From the NCBI GenBank assembly GCA_003290165.1, contig QNQO01000547.1, positions 496,001-560,000 on the forward strand: a stretch of DNA of 64,000 bases, given 5' to 3'. Of this stretch, positions 23,207-33,794 are shown one piece after another (within the stretch, counting starts at the first letter, position 1; each line of letters starts with the position of its first letter). The stretch is from Berberis thunbergii (lineage: Eukaryota; Streptophyta; Magnoliopsida; Ranunculales; Berberidaceae). Both the position numbers and the translations under genes were made by a program. The notes under the pieces were generated by a model, which worked only from the letters and a program-made list of their open reading frames with translations, was not told the DNA's origin and did no database searches.

Positions 23207-23412
23207 CATTATGATGTCATGGGAAAACAAGTAAGATACTAAATACTTATTTCGTTCCAACTTTCTAAATGAGCGCCATGAACTTTCATTGATGGTCATT
23301 ATGAATAAGCAAAAGATGAAACATTTCAAATGATTTTAAAGATTTTACCTGGTTGCCTTATGATGATGTGGGTGTCGAGTTTTTCGCTTGGATCTCTTAA
23401 TGATGTTGTGGC
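23207..23412. other. FBA gene 1 downstream region
   Basis: Noncoding, conserved with 29648-29938 downstream of gene 2. GTTGTGGC at 23405-23412 is the target site of the following MITE. Confidence 0.5.
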
Positions 23413-23788
23413 CAAGGAATGTGATTTCTCGAAATATGTCGAAATTTCACGAAAAATTTCCTATTTTGTAGTTATCGAGACCTCTTTTGAAATCTGAAAT
23501 TTTCCTGAGAATAGAAATAAATATTTAATGTTCATATATTTTAACATATTGTAATGTTATTTTAGTATCAAAGGTTTGTTATGTGAATGATTATTATCTA
23601 ATATGTTGTTTGTATGACACTAGGAGAAGTGTGATACTTTTTATATAATATTTAAAGAGTTTAAAATGCATTACTTATATTGTTAAATTTGAAATCACAA
23701 TAAAAATTTTTAACGTTTTTTCTACACTGAAATATTTCTTAAAATAAAAGGAATGAAATTAACTCGAAAAACAAAATCACAATCCTTG
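23413..23788. mobile_element. hAT-type MITE, 376 bp (CAAGGA family)
   Basis: The ends are CAAGGAATGTGATTTCTCG and, inverted, CAAGGATTGTGATTTTG. Flanking octamers are GTTGTGGC (23405-23412) and GTTTTGGC (23789-23796), with one mismatch. It is orthologous to 29939-30321 and was copied with the segment. Confidence 0.85.
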
Positions 23789-23799
23789 GTTTTGGCTAA

Positions 23800-24500
23800 T
23801 TTTTTTTTTTATTTTTTTTATTTTTTTTATATATATTTCTTGGAAGAGTAGTTGTGGTAATGTTGGACTCGATATAATGTACTGTGGTGTTACTTGTTGT
23901 ATCTCCCCCCAATTAAGGATTTCATTGAACTAATGTCTTTCTCTTATTACAGGCTACTTTTGAGTTGGCTACACATGCTACTTTTGAGTTTTTGAGTTGG
24001 CTACACAAGCACAGGTGTATCAGGTACTATTGATGATAGGATCAGTGAATACATACTATCAGGCAGCAGCTGGTTTTATTCTTGTATTTCTTTGTAGTGT
24101 TTGTGGTAATAATGTTGGACTCTATCCTATGTATTGTGGTGGTTTAGCTGATTTTTTTTTTTCTTTTATTTCTCTTTACAGTGGTTGTGGTAATTTTGGA
24201 CTCAATATAATGTAGTGTTGCTATTTGTTGTACCTATGGAACTTGTATTCTCCATTGCATATATATTGTCTTTTTATTATAGGCTCTACTTGGGTTAGCT
24301 ACTTACCAAGTAGCTACCGAGGCACAAGTGGCTTGACTGTTATTGTATGTAGGATGAGTGATTCATTGGCTGACCAAGATAGAAACAATAGGCAGGGAGG
24401 GTATGATTTCCCCCCCCCCCCCTCTTCTTTCCTCGTAGAGTGGGTGTGGTAATAATGTTGGACTCAACCCACCTTCCAGTTTGAATTCAGCAAGACCACG
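23800..24500 (+). repeat. diverged tandem repeats built on GTGGTAATAATGTTGGACTC
   Basis: The motif recurs at about 23854, 24103, 24188 and 24447, each after a T-rich segment ending near a TACAG or GTAGAG. Around it, CTTATTACAGGCTAC and GGATCAGTGAATA are also repeated. The region is conserved at 30340-31090 and, inverted, at 19422-20200. A C run lies near 24411-24422. No frame is preserved across copies. Confidence 0.7.
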
Positions 24501-24820
24501 AGTGTTTAGAAACTCATTGAAGTTCTCCATGCTTGGAGTCCTCGATGAATCTCTTCATTTCTTTTAACACTGGCGCAACATTGATTGCCATATTGACCAA
24601 ATTAGGAACATGTGTATGGGACAGAGTTGTGCATGAGGTGGTGTGGGCTAAATGAAAAAAGAGAAATGCTAGAAATTTTTTATGGTATTGAAACATCTAG
24701 GGATGATTTGATTGATCTAATAGTCTTATTGATGAGCTCTTCTACGCTGCCTGGTCGTCTATGCTTGGATGGTACCAAGCACGTGCAACTGATGATGTGG
24801 CTACCTTGACATAAAAAAAA
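24500..24820 (-). other. repeated segment with a short conserved minus-strand frame
   Basis: The stretch TTGAATTCAGCAAGACC...CATGCTTGGAGTCC recurs at 24482-24545, 26745-26815 and 31080-31145. On the minus strand it could encode SMENFNEFLNT and GLAEFKLEGG, but the frame is broken nearby in every copy. Unrecognised. It may be a gene fragment carried by the duplicated segment. Confidence 0.35.
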
Positions 24821-25021
24821 GAGAGATTCTAAATGTCGAGGGAAGGAGCGAGGAAACGAGCGAGGGAAATGAGGTGGTGAGGTGAAAGCCGTTCATTTCC
24901 CTCGAGATGCGCGCGAGAAAAGTCAACGCACACATCTCGAGAGAAATGAACGGCTTTCACCTCGCCACCTCATTTCCCTCGCTCGTTTCCTCGCTCCTTC
25001 CCTCGACATTTAGAATCTCTC
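24821..25021. mobile_element. near-perfect hairpin MITE with 9-bp TSD (Mutator-type)
   Basis: The two arms of about 90 bases (GAGAGATTCTAAATGTCGAG... inwards to TTTCCCTCGAGATG) are inverted copies with about two mismatches around a loop of about 23 bases. TAAAAAAAA (24812-24820 and 25022-25030) flanks it. Nine bases fits Mutator-like elements, though the A run weakens the case. Outer-arm similarity to 31318-31729 marks a family. Confidence 0.8.
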
Positions 25022-25609
25022 TAAAAAAAAACACTGAAAGCTCAGGTTGAAGAAACCTAAAAGCAATCAACCCCTCCCACCCTCAAAAGCAACCCTCCAC
25101 CATTTGCAAAAGGCTAGAACTATGAAAATATGTTGAGACACATTAAATCCTATTAAGAGCAACTATAACGTATATGGTATACTATTTATCCATCACAAAC
25201 ACAAGTGCCACACACCAATATAACTATAGATGTCATCATTAAGGATCACATGAGCAAGATCCAATGTCCCAAACAACATAAAACTGAAGAGCATCTATTT
25301 TGAAATCTAAAGGTCGCCACTTCAATTTCTGAACTCAAAATCATGATTTCAATATGCAATCAGAATTTTTTATGGTCACTTGAATAAGCATCAAAATCAA
25401 AACCTAGACCATTCTTTGTAATGGTTACTACCAGTTGAGAATTCATGGTAATGCCAAAACATCTACGAGTTAAAGAATTGTACATTTATTAAGAGCAATC
25501 ATTCACTATAAAATTATATCCATATTACTCAAAGTATGCAGTAAAATTATATCTATAGGCTACTTCTTGCACTGGAAAACCAATTCTATCTATAAGCAAA
25601 CTCTGAGTG
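25022..25609. other. no recognisable gene
   Basis: AT-rich single-copy-looking sequence with no long frame and no motif recognised. Confidence 0.3.
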
Positions 25610-26680
25610 CTATTTGTGGGTTTTGTACAATGGCGAGGTGGAGAAGACATGGCGCGATGGCGATGGGAGGTGATTGTGTGGAGGACGAATGGTTATGGGA
25701 GGTGGAGGAGGATCCGCTCTTCACGTTTTGAGCCCTAAGGGTTTATCAATTTTGCCTTGCTTTTTTTTACAACTCTCACTGAAACTCTCAATCGCTTAAA
25801 TTGATGAAATAAAAACACAAATTGGCGGGAAATTGGAAAGATTTGGAGAAGAAATCGATAATAAGAAATATATATAATGAAATTCGATGTATAAATAAAA
25901 TATCCCTGATTTTAAGATATATTTCGACGTATAAATAAAAAGTGTCGAATTTCGATAATAAATGAAATATATATAATAAAATTCGAGGGTATATGAAATA
26001 TGTGAACAATTAAGATGCAAATAATAAATATAGTTAGCACATTAAATGAAGTTTAAATACCAAGAAATGAAATGAACATGAAATCAATATATAATTAGAA
26101 AATCATAAGTGGATTCAAAAATCAATATATAATTAGAAAAAAAACGATAATTAGAAAATCAGGGTGCGGTTTCAAAAATCCATAAACAATTAGAAAAATG
26201 ATAGTTAGGAAACCTCGAAATTTACGAGAATAAATTTCCAAAAAATTTTGAAAAAATTATACTTTTTACAAAAAAATGAAATTTACAAAAAAAACTCGAA
26301 ATTTAAAATTTTTCGAAAAGAGCTATCGAAAAAATGTACGTTTTTTCTTTTGTCCCTTTTCTTGTCGTAATTAAAAAAATTTGTCGAAATTTCGTGAGAT
26401 TTTGCGAAATCTCATTCTTGCGTATCCCGCCAGAGATCACGGATTCTGAAATGGATGCTCGAATAATTGATTATTTTTGTAAAAATCATCATTCTCTCCG
26501 ACGATTCAAAGCTACATTGTCGGCGAGAGCAATGAAACACAATCTCTCCCTTATTGAAATCTTTGCATTATCCCCTTTTATCGGAACTCACTCGTCTCCT
26601 GCATTAAAAAACACTTCAATCAGACAAATCTCAAATACCAATTCTGAAATGCTCAACAAATCATATTAGAAACAATAGGC
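25610..26680. repeat. duplicated block, copy A (partner 32036-33010)
   Basis: It opens with TGGGTTTTGTACAATGGCGAGG and a G-rich segment (GGAGGTGGAGGAGGATC). An AT-rich, MITE-like insert follows (about 25760-26420, related inverted to 13862-14321, inner end CAAGAATGAGATTTCGC). It ends with a conserved frame beginning MDARIIDYFCKNHHSLRRF (from 26451), which is unrecognised. The partner block has the same order and about 90% visible identity. Confidence 0.75.
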
Positions 26681-27890
26681 AGGGTATGATTTATTTCCTC
26701 GTAGAGTGGGTGTGGTAATAATGTTGGACTCAATCCACCTTCCAGTTTGAATTCAGCAAGACCGCATGTGTTTAGAAACTCATTGAAGTTCTCCATGCTT
26801 GGAGTCCTTGAAGAAGCTCTTTTTTTTTTTTCTTTTTTTTTTGATAAACCCAATAGAGAAATAGAAGAAAGAGAAGTGAGAATTTTTTTTTTCTTCGTCA
26901 AAGATTTGTTCCGGGTCCTTCAATGATAAAAGAACAATATGTTTCATTTTGGTTTGTTTTATTTTTTAGTTTGGGCCATACAATTTTTTTAATTGTAAAG
27001 GCCAGTGACCTAAAGAAACAAATTCAACAAAAAAAAAATTTGATATTATTTTTCTTTCTGTCAAGGTGATTTTCTTAAAGTCATTTAAAAAATGTCGCAC
27101 AAACTTTGTGTTTGTATGGATGGTGAGTCTACGTTGTATCTTTAAAATTATTAGAACCTATATCTAATAAAAAACATTTTTCTGACATTGTAAAATTTTT
27201 CTTGTTTGTTAGGAAAAATGGTTACAATGATACGAACCCCTATTGTCAGAATAAGATCAAGGGAAATGAATGCACTATTGGCAGATTATAGGATGTAATC
27301 CAATAATTTTGACATGATTGAGCATGTCAAAATAGTGAACAATTTGATACAAAAAGTCATATTCCGAGGAAATGAATTGGATCAAGAAAATCGTTTTCTT
27401 GCTTTAAGAACTACGCCACCTAGATATTGGCAGAATATTTTTGATAACATATGGACCTCAATTAATTCAAACAAATCATATTTGTGGCTTGTTAAAAGTT
27501 TTATTAAAGAAACATAATGAACTTTCGACTCTACATCTTATGTGAATTATCATTATTTTGTAACAAAACAATAAAATAAAATAAAATAGGTTTGTAATGC
27601 TAGGCTTTAATATACGTGCATATGTCTCGTGTAGACATCAACCTAGACCATGACATCTGCTTCCAAGAACAATGTCGCTAAATTGAACAAATGTGAAAAA
27701 CTGAATGGCCATAACTATGAGATCAACTATAAAATCAGTTTTGAATTAACATTTAATAATAATATAATCTTGCAAGCATAACATATAACAAACACATTCA
27801 TGCTACTTCATGGCTTGAACTCTTTGTTTAGTACCTAATATCTAGATTAGCATTAGGCCGCGTATCTAGTAAATCAATATTCAACAATGT
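26681..27890. other. no recognised gene; short frame at 27221-27517
   Basis: A copy of the GTGGTAATAATGTTGGACTC segment lies at about 26700-26820. A possible acceptor (T-rich then TTAG at about 27213) precedes MVTMIRTPIVRIRSREMNAL, a stop, and a 67-codon frame from 27314 (MIEHVKIVNNLIQKV). It looks protein-like but matches no family I know. It could be a decayed gene or gag. Confidence 0.3.
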
Positions 27891-27902
27891 ATTTGAACTA
27901 GA

Positions 27903-28187
27903 ATCACATTCCTCGGGTAAGACTATGGGCCAGGACCGGCTGGCCCGATCCGATCTTTTGAGGAAGAGCCCAGGCCCCCTCACTTTCGTCTTGAACTGTT
28001 TATAACCCCAACCTACCTCTTCATGTGCATGCAAGTCTGAAGCGGCGGGCGGCGAGGCGATTCAAACCCTCCCTGTAAGATCTTCCAAGAGGAATCAGTT
28101 CAATCCATACTTGCAAGTTGAGTAGTTGATGATTTGTTTGTTCATCTTTTGTACAGACAAAAGAGCCTGATCTCCTCTTTCTCAATT
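27903..28187 (+). promoter_or_regulatory. FBA gene 2 leader
   Basis: Third copy of the leader block (GGGTAAGACTATGGGCC, GAAGCGGCGGGCGG, CCCTGTAAGATCTTC). A GTACAG at about 28151-28156 may be the leader intron acceptor. The upstream part differs from gene 1, so promoter activity may differ. Confidence 0.45.
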
Positions 28188-29647
28188 ATGCAAGCTGTTG
28201 TTTCTTCTTCATCTACTCTTAAGAGCCTAATCTCCTCTTGTAGATATACTCTTAAGAGCCTGATCTCCTCTTCCTCCTCCACTAGGTTCCTACAACAATC
28301 TCCACCTCCCTCAATCTCCTATTGGACATGGCAGAAGAATAAAATCAGTCACAGTGGCTTTTTATCTTCTTGGCTATCTACTACAAATTATCATGGAATC
28401 TCTTATCATCATCATCGAAGCATGTACATGTGTTCTTTTAGAGGAATGAACATGTCTTCTTATAACAGGGGAGGATGCCATACAGGTTTGATTTTTTTTA
28501 TTTTTTATTTTTTAATTAAATTGATTAGATATTTTATCATCAAGTTTCTTACTTGATTGCAGAGGAGGAGGGCAAGGAAAAGGGTCACGCAAAACAAATC
28601 CAAGAACCCAAACAAGGTTTTTTACTTGGTTTCACTGGATATCTAAGAAAAACTCAGCTTTATTACTTGCAACTAGTAGAAAATCGCCATGGTATCTACA
28701 CTGGAAATCTTATGGAATACCCACTTGAATTTGATGGCATGTCAAGCGACTTTCGTCTTGTTGGATCTTGTAATGGATTGATATGTCTAACAGGATCGTA
28801 TCACAATCGTTACGAGCCCATGTTCATTTGTAATCCAGTAACTGAAGAGAAGCTGGAGTTACCTATTCCCGATTATTGTTTTAGTTATCAAAGTGGTAGC
28901 AACCTTTTTTGCAATGTCATATCCGGGTTTGGCTACGATGAGGTTGCTAACCAGTACAAGATCCTAAGAATTGTGTGTGATTATCCTTATTTTGATACGA
29001 ATGCTTTTGTTAAAACTAATTGGAAGGTTGAGATATTTACTCTTGGTTCAGATGCTCCAAGGTGGAGGAGGATTGGAAATTTACCTTGTATATTGTTGTC
29101 ATCTTTTGGACATGTCAAATACCATGTACCGGTGTTCTTCAATGGGGCTATTCATTGGTGTGGAACAGAATACAATTATTGTCCATCGAATATCATTGTT
29201 GCTTTTGATGTCGGTGAAGAGATATTTCGGACATTGCAATTTCCTCCAATTGATACGTCTTTTCCGAATTATCAATTGTTGGAGTTAGGAGGGTATTTAT
29301 GTTTGAATCAGATATTTGATTACCAGTATGAGATATGGGTAATGAAGGAATACGGGGTAGAAAGTTCTTGGACTAAAGAGTATGTAATTCCACGAGATTC
29401 ACATAGTTTGTATGATGACAACGCATTTGCTTCTGGACCTCTAATGTTATTGAAGAATGGAAATATAGTACTACATGGCTCCAAATCTGTCATCTCCTAT
29501 GACCCTGCAATCAATAGTTTTATGGAATTGGATATTTGGGGTACAGAACAACTTTTAAAAGTCTATGGTGTATGGGTAAACGCAATCCGTCACGACTCGA
29601 GTCAGAATTCAATCAAAAACGTTGTTCGACCATCCAAAAACAGGTAG
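28188..29647 (+). CDS. F-box-associated (FBA) domain protein lacking an F-box, gene 2
   Basis: Exon 1 is 28188-28485 from MQAVVSS, although ATG 28134 is also in frame. The intron is 28486-28562. Exon 2 runs from 28563 to a TAG at 29645-29647. As in gene 1, exon 1 has no Asp or Glu and is rich in Ser, Arg and Tyr. It carries a duplicated TLKSLISS. The FBA domain follows: LVGSCNGLICLTG, EPMFICNPVTEEKLELP, SGFGYDEVANQYKILR, WRRIGNLPC, VFFNGAIHWCG, LLELGGYLCLNQ, VESSWTKEYVIPRDSH and ISYDPAINSFMELD. It lacks gene 1's 78-base duplication, so it looks closer to the ancestral form. CAG|GTAGG at the 3' end could be a splice donor, as in gene 1. An SCF role is doubtful without the F-box. Confidence 0.7.
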
Positions 29648-29938
29648 GAGCTTTATAAACTTTCATTGTAATATGGTCTTGATGTATAGATGAGTCGTTT
29701 TTCAAATGATTTTAAAGATTATACTTTTTGACATTATGATGTCATGGGAAAACAAGTAAGATACTAAATTCTTATTCGTTCAAGCTTTCTAAACCAGCGT
29801 CATGTACTTTCATTGATGGTCATTATGAATATGCAAAAGATGAAACATTTCAAATGATTTTACTTGTTTGTTTTATGATGATGCGGGTGTCGAGTTTTCT
29901 GCATGGATTCTCTTAATGATGTTGTGGCCAAGGAATGT

Positions 29939-30321
29939 GATTTCTCAAAATATGTCGAAATTTTACAAAAAATTTCCTATTTTGTAGTTATCGAAACTTA
30001 TTTCGAAATTTTTCTGGGAAAAAAAATATATTTAATCTCTGTATATTTTAATATGTTTTAATGTTATTTTAGTATCAAAAATTTTTTATGTGAACGATTC
30101 TTTTGTAGTATGTTTTAATGTTATTTTAGTATCAAATGTTTGTTATGTGAATGATTCTTATGTAATATTTTGTTTGTATGATACTACGAGTGGTGTGACA
30201 CTTTTTATGTAATATTTAAGAGTTTAAAATGCATAATTTATATTGTTAAATTTGAAATCACGAAATATTTCTTAAAATCTGGGGAGTGAAATTAACTCGG
30301 AAAACGAAATCACAATCCTTG
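29939..30321. mobile_element. hAT-type MITE, 383 bp, partner of 23413-23788
   Basis: The ends are CAAGGAATGTGATTTCTC and, inverted, CAAGGATTGTGATTTCG. Perfect GTTGTGGC octamers (29931-29938 and 30322-30329) flank it. It sits at the same site as the gene 1 copy, so the insertion predates the segment duplication. Confidence 0.9.
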
Positions 30322-30329
30322 GTTGTGGC

Positions 30330-31100
30330 TGATTTTTTCTTATATTTCTTGGAAGAGTGGTTGTGGTAATGTTGGACTCAATATAATGTATTGTGGTGTT
30401 ACTTGTTGTACACCCTACCAATTAAGGATTTCATTGAGGTGTATCAGGTACTAGTGATGATAGGATCAGTGAATAAAAACTATTAGGTATTGATGACATC
30501 AGTGAATAAAAACTAGAGCTTTTCTAGCTGACCTGGGTTTTCAGCCTGAGTTGACTGTCTGGGTGGGTGAATTTACACTTTTGTCCTCTCATTTTTAAAC
30601 ACTTTTTGAAAAAAATGTTGTTAAAGAGAGGGGGCAAAAGTGTAAATTCGCCCCCCAGACAGTCAACCCAGGCTGGAAACCCAAACCATTTAGAATTTCT
30701 GATAAAAACTATTAGGCAACAACTGGTTTTATTCTTGTATTTCTTCGAAGAGTGTTTGTGGTAATAATGTTGGACTCTATCCTATGTATTGTGGTGGTTT
30801 AGCTGTTTTTTTCTTTCTTTTATTTCTCGTTACAGTGGTTGTGGTAATTTTGGACTCAATATAATGTATTGTGTTGCTCCTTGTTGTACATATGGAACTA
30901 GTATTCTCCATTGCATATGTAATACCTTTATCTTATTACAGGTTACTGGGGTTGGCTACCGAGGCACAAGTGTAGGATGAGTGATTCATTGGGTGACCTA
31001 GATAGAAACACTAGGCAGAGTATAATTTTTTTCCTCGTAGAGGTGGTGTGGTAATAATGTTGGACTCAATCCACCTTCCAGTTTGAATTCAGCTAGACCA
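30330..31100 (+). repeat. downstream repeat block of FBA gene 2
   Basis: Collinear with 23800-24500, with the same GTGGTAATAATGTTGGACTC motifs at about 30363, 30752, 30839 and 31048, and interrupted by a MITE at 30515. Confidence 0.8.
30515..30701. mobile_element. hairpin MITE with 9-bp TSD
   Basis: Arms with CCTGGGTTTTCAGCCTGAG, GTTGACTGTCTGGG and GTGAATTTACACTTTTG are inverted copies of the right half. ATAAAAACT flanks both sides (30506-30514 and 30702-30710). A relative lies at 33034-33161. Confidence 0.8.
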
Positions 31101-31317
31101 TAAGTGTTTAGAAACTCATTGAAGTTCTCAATGCTTGGAGTCCTTGAAGAAGCTTTTCATTTCTTTTAACACTCGCAACATTGATTGCCATATCGACCAA
31201 AGGAACATGGATATGGGATAGAGTTGTGCATGAGGTGGTGTGGGCTAAATGAAAACAAAGAAATGTTAGAAATTTTTTTAGAGTATTGAAACATCTAGGG
31301 AAGATTTATTAAAACAT

Positions 31318-31729
31318 CCCCAATTCTAAATGTCGAGGAAATGGGCGTGGGAGATGGGTATAACCACCCATCCCCCTCGAGACCCAACGAATGGACAAGC
31401 TCCAAGGAGGGAGGCAAAATCCGATCTTGGTTGCTCTTCTTTTGTTGCTTGGAGGAGACATATTGAACCGTCTCACTCTTAGACCTTGAACAATTCGGAA
31501 TATGATCAACGAACCTTGAGAAACGCTCAGCGAGCAAGATCCCTCGAAGAATTCACTCAATTCTACCTTAGCAAAAGATCAAGATTCGGTGTTTCTTCTT
31601 CTCAAGAGACCCACTCTACCAATGCCACAGGTATCTTCACACCTTGATCGTTGCCACTCATCTCGAGGGGGATGGGTGGTTACACCCATCTCCCTCGCCC
31701 ATCCATTTCCTCGATAGAGAGAATGGTTG
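31318..31729. mobile_element. Mutator-type element with filler DNA and 9-bp TSD
   Basis: Inverted arms of about 75 bases share ATGTCGAGGAAATGG-like, GGGAGATGGGT and AACCACCCATCCCCCTCGAG segments. Perfect TTAAAACAT flanks them (31309-31317 and 31730-31738). Unlike 24821-25021, the arms enclose about 250 bases of non-repetitive DNA (31390-31640) with open minus-strand frames. This could be captured host sequence (Pack-MULE style). Its source is not recognised. Confidence 0.75.
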
Positions 31730-31867
31730 TTAAAACATTTAGGGATGATTTGATTGATCAAAATGTTTTCTATTTCTAGTTTTGATCGGATGATATACAA
31801 CACGTTTTGATAAATATGAATAGTAGGCCTCAATAGTAACCGTCCATACTCGTCCTTAGGTTTTTTC

Positions 31868-32031
31868 AGACCCGATCCACAGAGTATTATGTTGTTCGCT
31901 ATGGATCCCCGACGCGTAGTACTTTGTAAATTTAATTCCGTATATATATAATACATCACTCTCTCACACCTAGGCGATGTGGGAGTATGATCTTTCATTT
32001 TTCACTTGCCAACCCTATTTTGGATTCATGG
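31868..32031 (-). repeat. TRIM LTR fragment, inverted
   Basis: ACCCGATCCACAGAGTATTA, GCGTAGTACTTTGTA, TATATATATAATACA and CACCTAGGCGATGTGGGAG match the reverse complement of the TRIM LTR at 48.5-48.8 kb in order. No second LTR is present. Confidence 0.7.
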
Positions 32032-32035
32032 ACTC

Positions 32036-33010
32036 TTGGGTTTTGTATAATGGCGAGGTGGAAAAGACGATGGCGCGATGGCAATGGGAGGTGGTTGCGT
32101 GGAGGACGAATGGTTACGGGAGGTGGAGGAGGATTACAACAATGGGAGGTGGAGGAGGATCTGCTCTTCACGTTTTGAGCCCTAAGGGCTTATCAATTAT
32201 GCCTTGCTTTTTTTTTTTTTTACAACTTTCATTGAAACTCTCAATCGCTTAAATTGATGAAATAAAAACACGAATTGGCGGGAAATTGGAAAGATTTGGA
32301 GAAGAAATCGATAATAAGAAATATATATAATGAAATTCGATGTATAAATAAAAAATCCTCGATTTTAAGAAATATTTAGACGTATAAATAAAAAGTGTCG
32401 AATTTCGATAATAAATGAAATATATATAATAAAATTTGAGGGTATATGAAATATGTGAAAAATTAAGATGCAAATAATAAATATAGTTAGCACATTAAAT
32501 GAAGTTTAAATACCAAGAAATGAAACGAACATGAAATCAATATATAATTAGAAAATCATAAGTGGATTCAAAAATCAATATATAATTATAAAAAATGATA
32601 ATTAGAAAATCAGGGGGTGGTTTCAAAAATCCATAAACAATTAGAAAAATGATAGTTAGGAAACCTCGAAATTTACGAGAATAAATCTCCAAAATTTTTG
32701 AAATTTTTTTACTTTTTACAAAAAAAAACTCGAAATTCAAAATTTTTCGAAAAGAACCACCGAAAAAATGTTCATTTTTTATTTTGTCCCTTTTTCCTTT
32801 TGTAATTAAAAAAATTTGTCGAAATTTCGTGAGATTTTGTGAAATCTCATTCCTTGCGTACCCTGCCAGGGATCACGAATTCTAAAATGGATGCCCGAAT
32901 AATCGATTATTTTTGTAAAAACCATCATTCTCTCCGACGATTCAAAGCTACGTTGTCGGCGAGAGCAATGAAACACAATCTCTCCCTTATTGAAATCTTT
33001 GCATTAGTGA
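32036..33010. repeat. duplicated block, copy B (partner 25610-26680)
   Basis: Same order as copy A: G-rich start, AT-rich MITE-like insert ending in CATTCCTTGCG, then the frame beginning MDARIIDYFCKNHHSLRRF at 32887. The G-rich part has a small extra tandem copy of GGGAGGTGGAGGAGGAT. Confidence 0.75.
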
Positions 33011-33033
33011 ACATTAGGAATACCGTCTATAAT

Positions 33034-33161
33034 GAGCAATTCTAGGCAGCCTGGGTATTGTTGCCTGGTTTGCTGCCTGGGGGGCGATTTTTACATTTTT
33101 ACCCCCCCTCTTTAAAAACCGCCCCCCGGTCAGCAAAACCCAGGTTGCCTAGAATTTCTGA
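33034..33161. mobile_element. hairpin MITE, 128 bp, with 8-bp TSD
   Basis: Inverted arms read CAATTCTAGGCAGCCTGGGT and, inverted, GAAATTCTAGGCAACCTGGG. They are flanked by TCTATAAT at 33026-33033 and 33162-33169. Related to 30515-30701. Confidence 0.75.
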
Positions 33162-33220
33162 TCTATAATACATGTTTTAATTTGAATATTATCTTCTTTT
33201 ATTGCTTACGTGATGCAAGT

Positions 33221-33786
33221 TAGGGGTGGGCAATGTCGGTTCGGTTCGGTTCGGTTTTGAGCCCCAAACCGCTTTCGAACCGATTTCATTCGGTTTGCCC
33301 AAAACCCAAACCGAAACCGAATTTTGTATTTGTAAACCGATGAATTCGGTTTAACCGAATTTCGGATCGGTTCGGTTCGGTTGGGCCAAAATTTCAGGCT
33401 CAAGCATTTAAAAGACTTTCATGAAAACATGTCCAATTTTTTTACAGGCCCAATTTTTTTATAGACCCAATTTTTAGCCAAAAATTGAAAACTTTGAGAG
33501 AAGAGGGTGATTTAGTGCAACAAGGTGTATTGCAGTGCATTTGTTGCACTAATCAAGTATTGACACCTACTTGTTATTTAGTTATTTATATATATCTAAT
33601 TAATCGGTCGGTTCGGTTATAAATCGGTCGGTTCAAAACTGTAAACCGATTTCGAACCGTTTATAATCAGTTCAGTTCGGTTTAAATTATTTTTTTTCTA
33701 CTCATATTTCGGTTCGGTTACCGAACCGAATTTGAAAATCGGTTCGATCGATTAACCGAATTTAAATCGGTTTTTGCCCACCCCTA
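33221..33786. mobile_element. hAT-type MITE, 566 bp (TAGGGGTGGGC family)
   Basis: It has perfect 11-base ends TAGGGGTGGGC / GCCCACCCCTA and perfect octamers ATGCAAGT (33213-33220 and 33787-33794). The subterminal parts are rich in CGGTTCGGTT and its complement. A central segment TTAGTGCAACAAGGTGTATT is shared with the copy at 44629. Confidence 0.92.
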
Positions 33787-33794
33787 ATGCAAGT

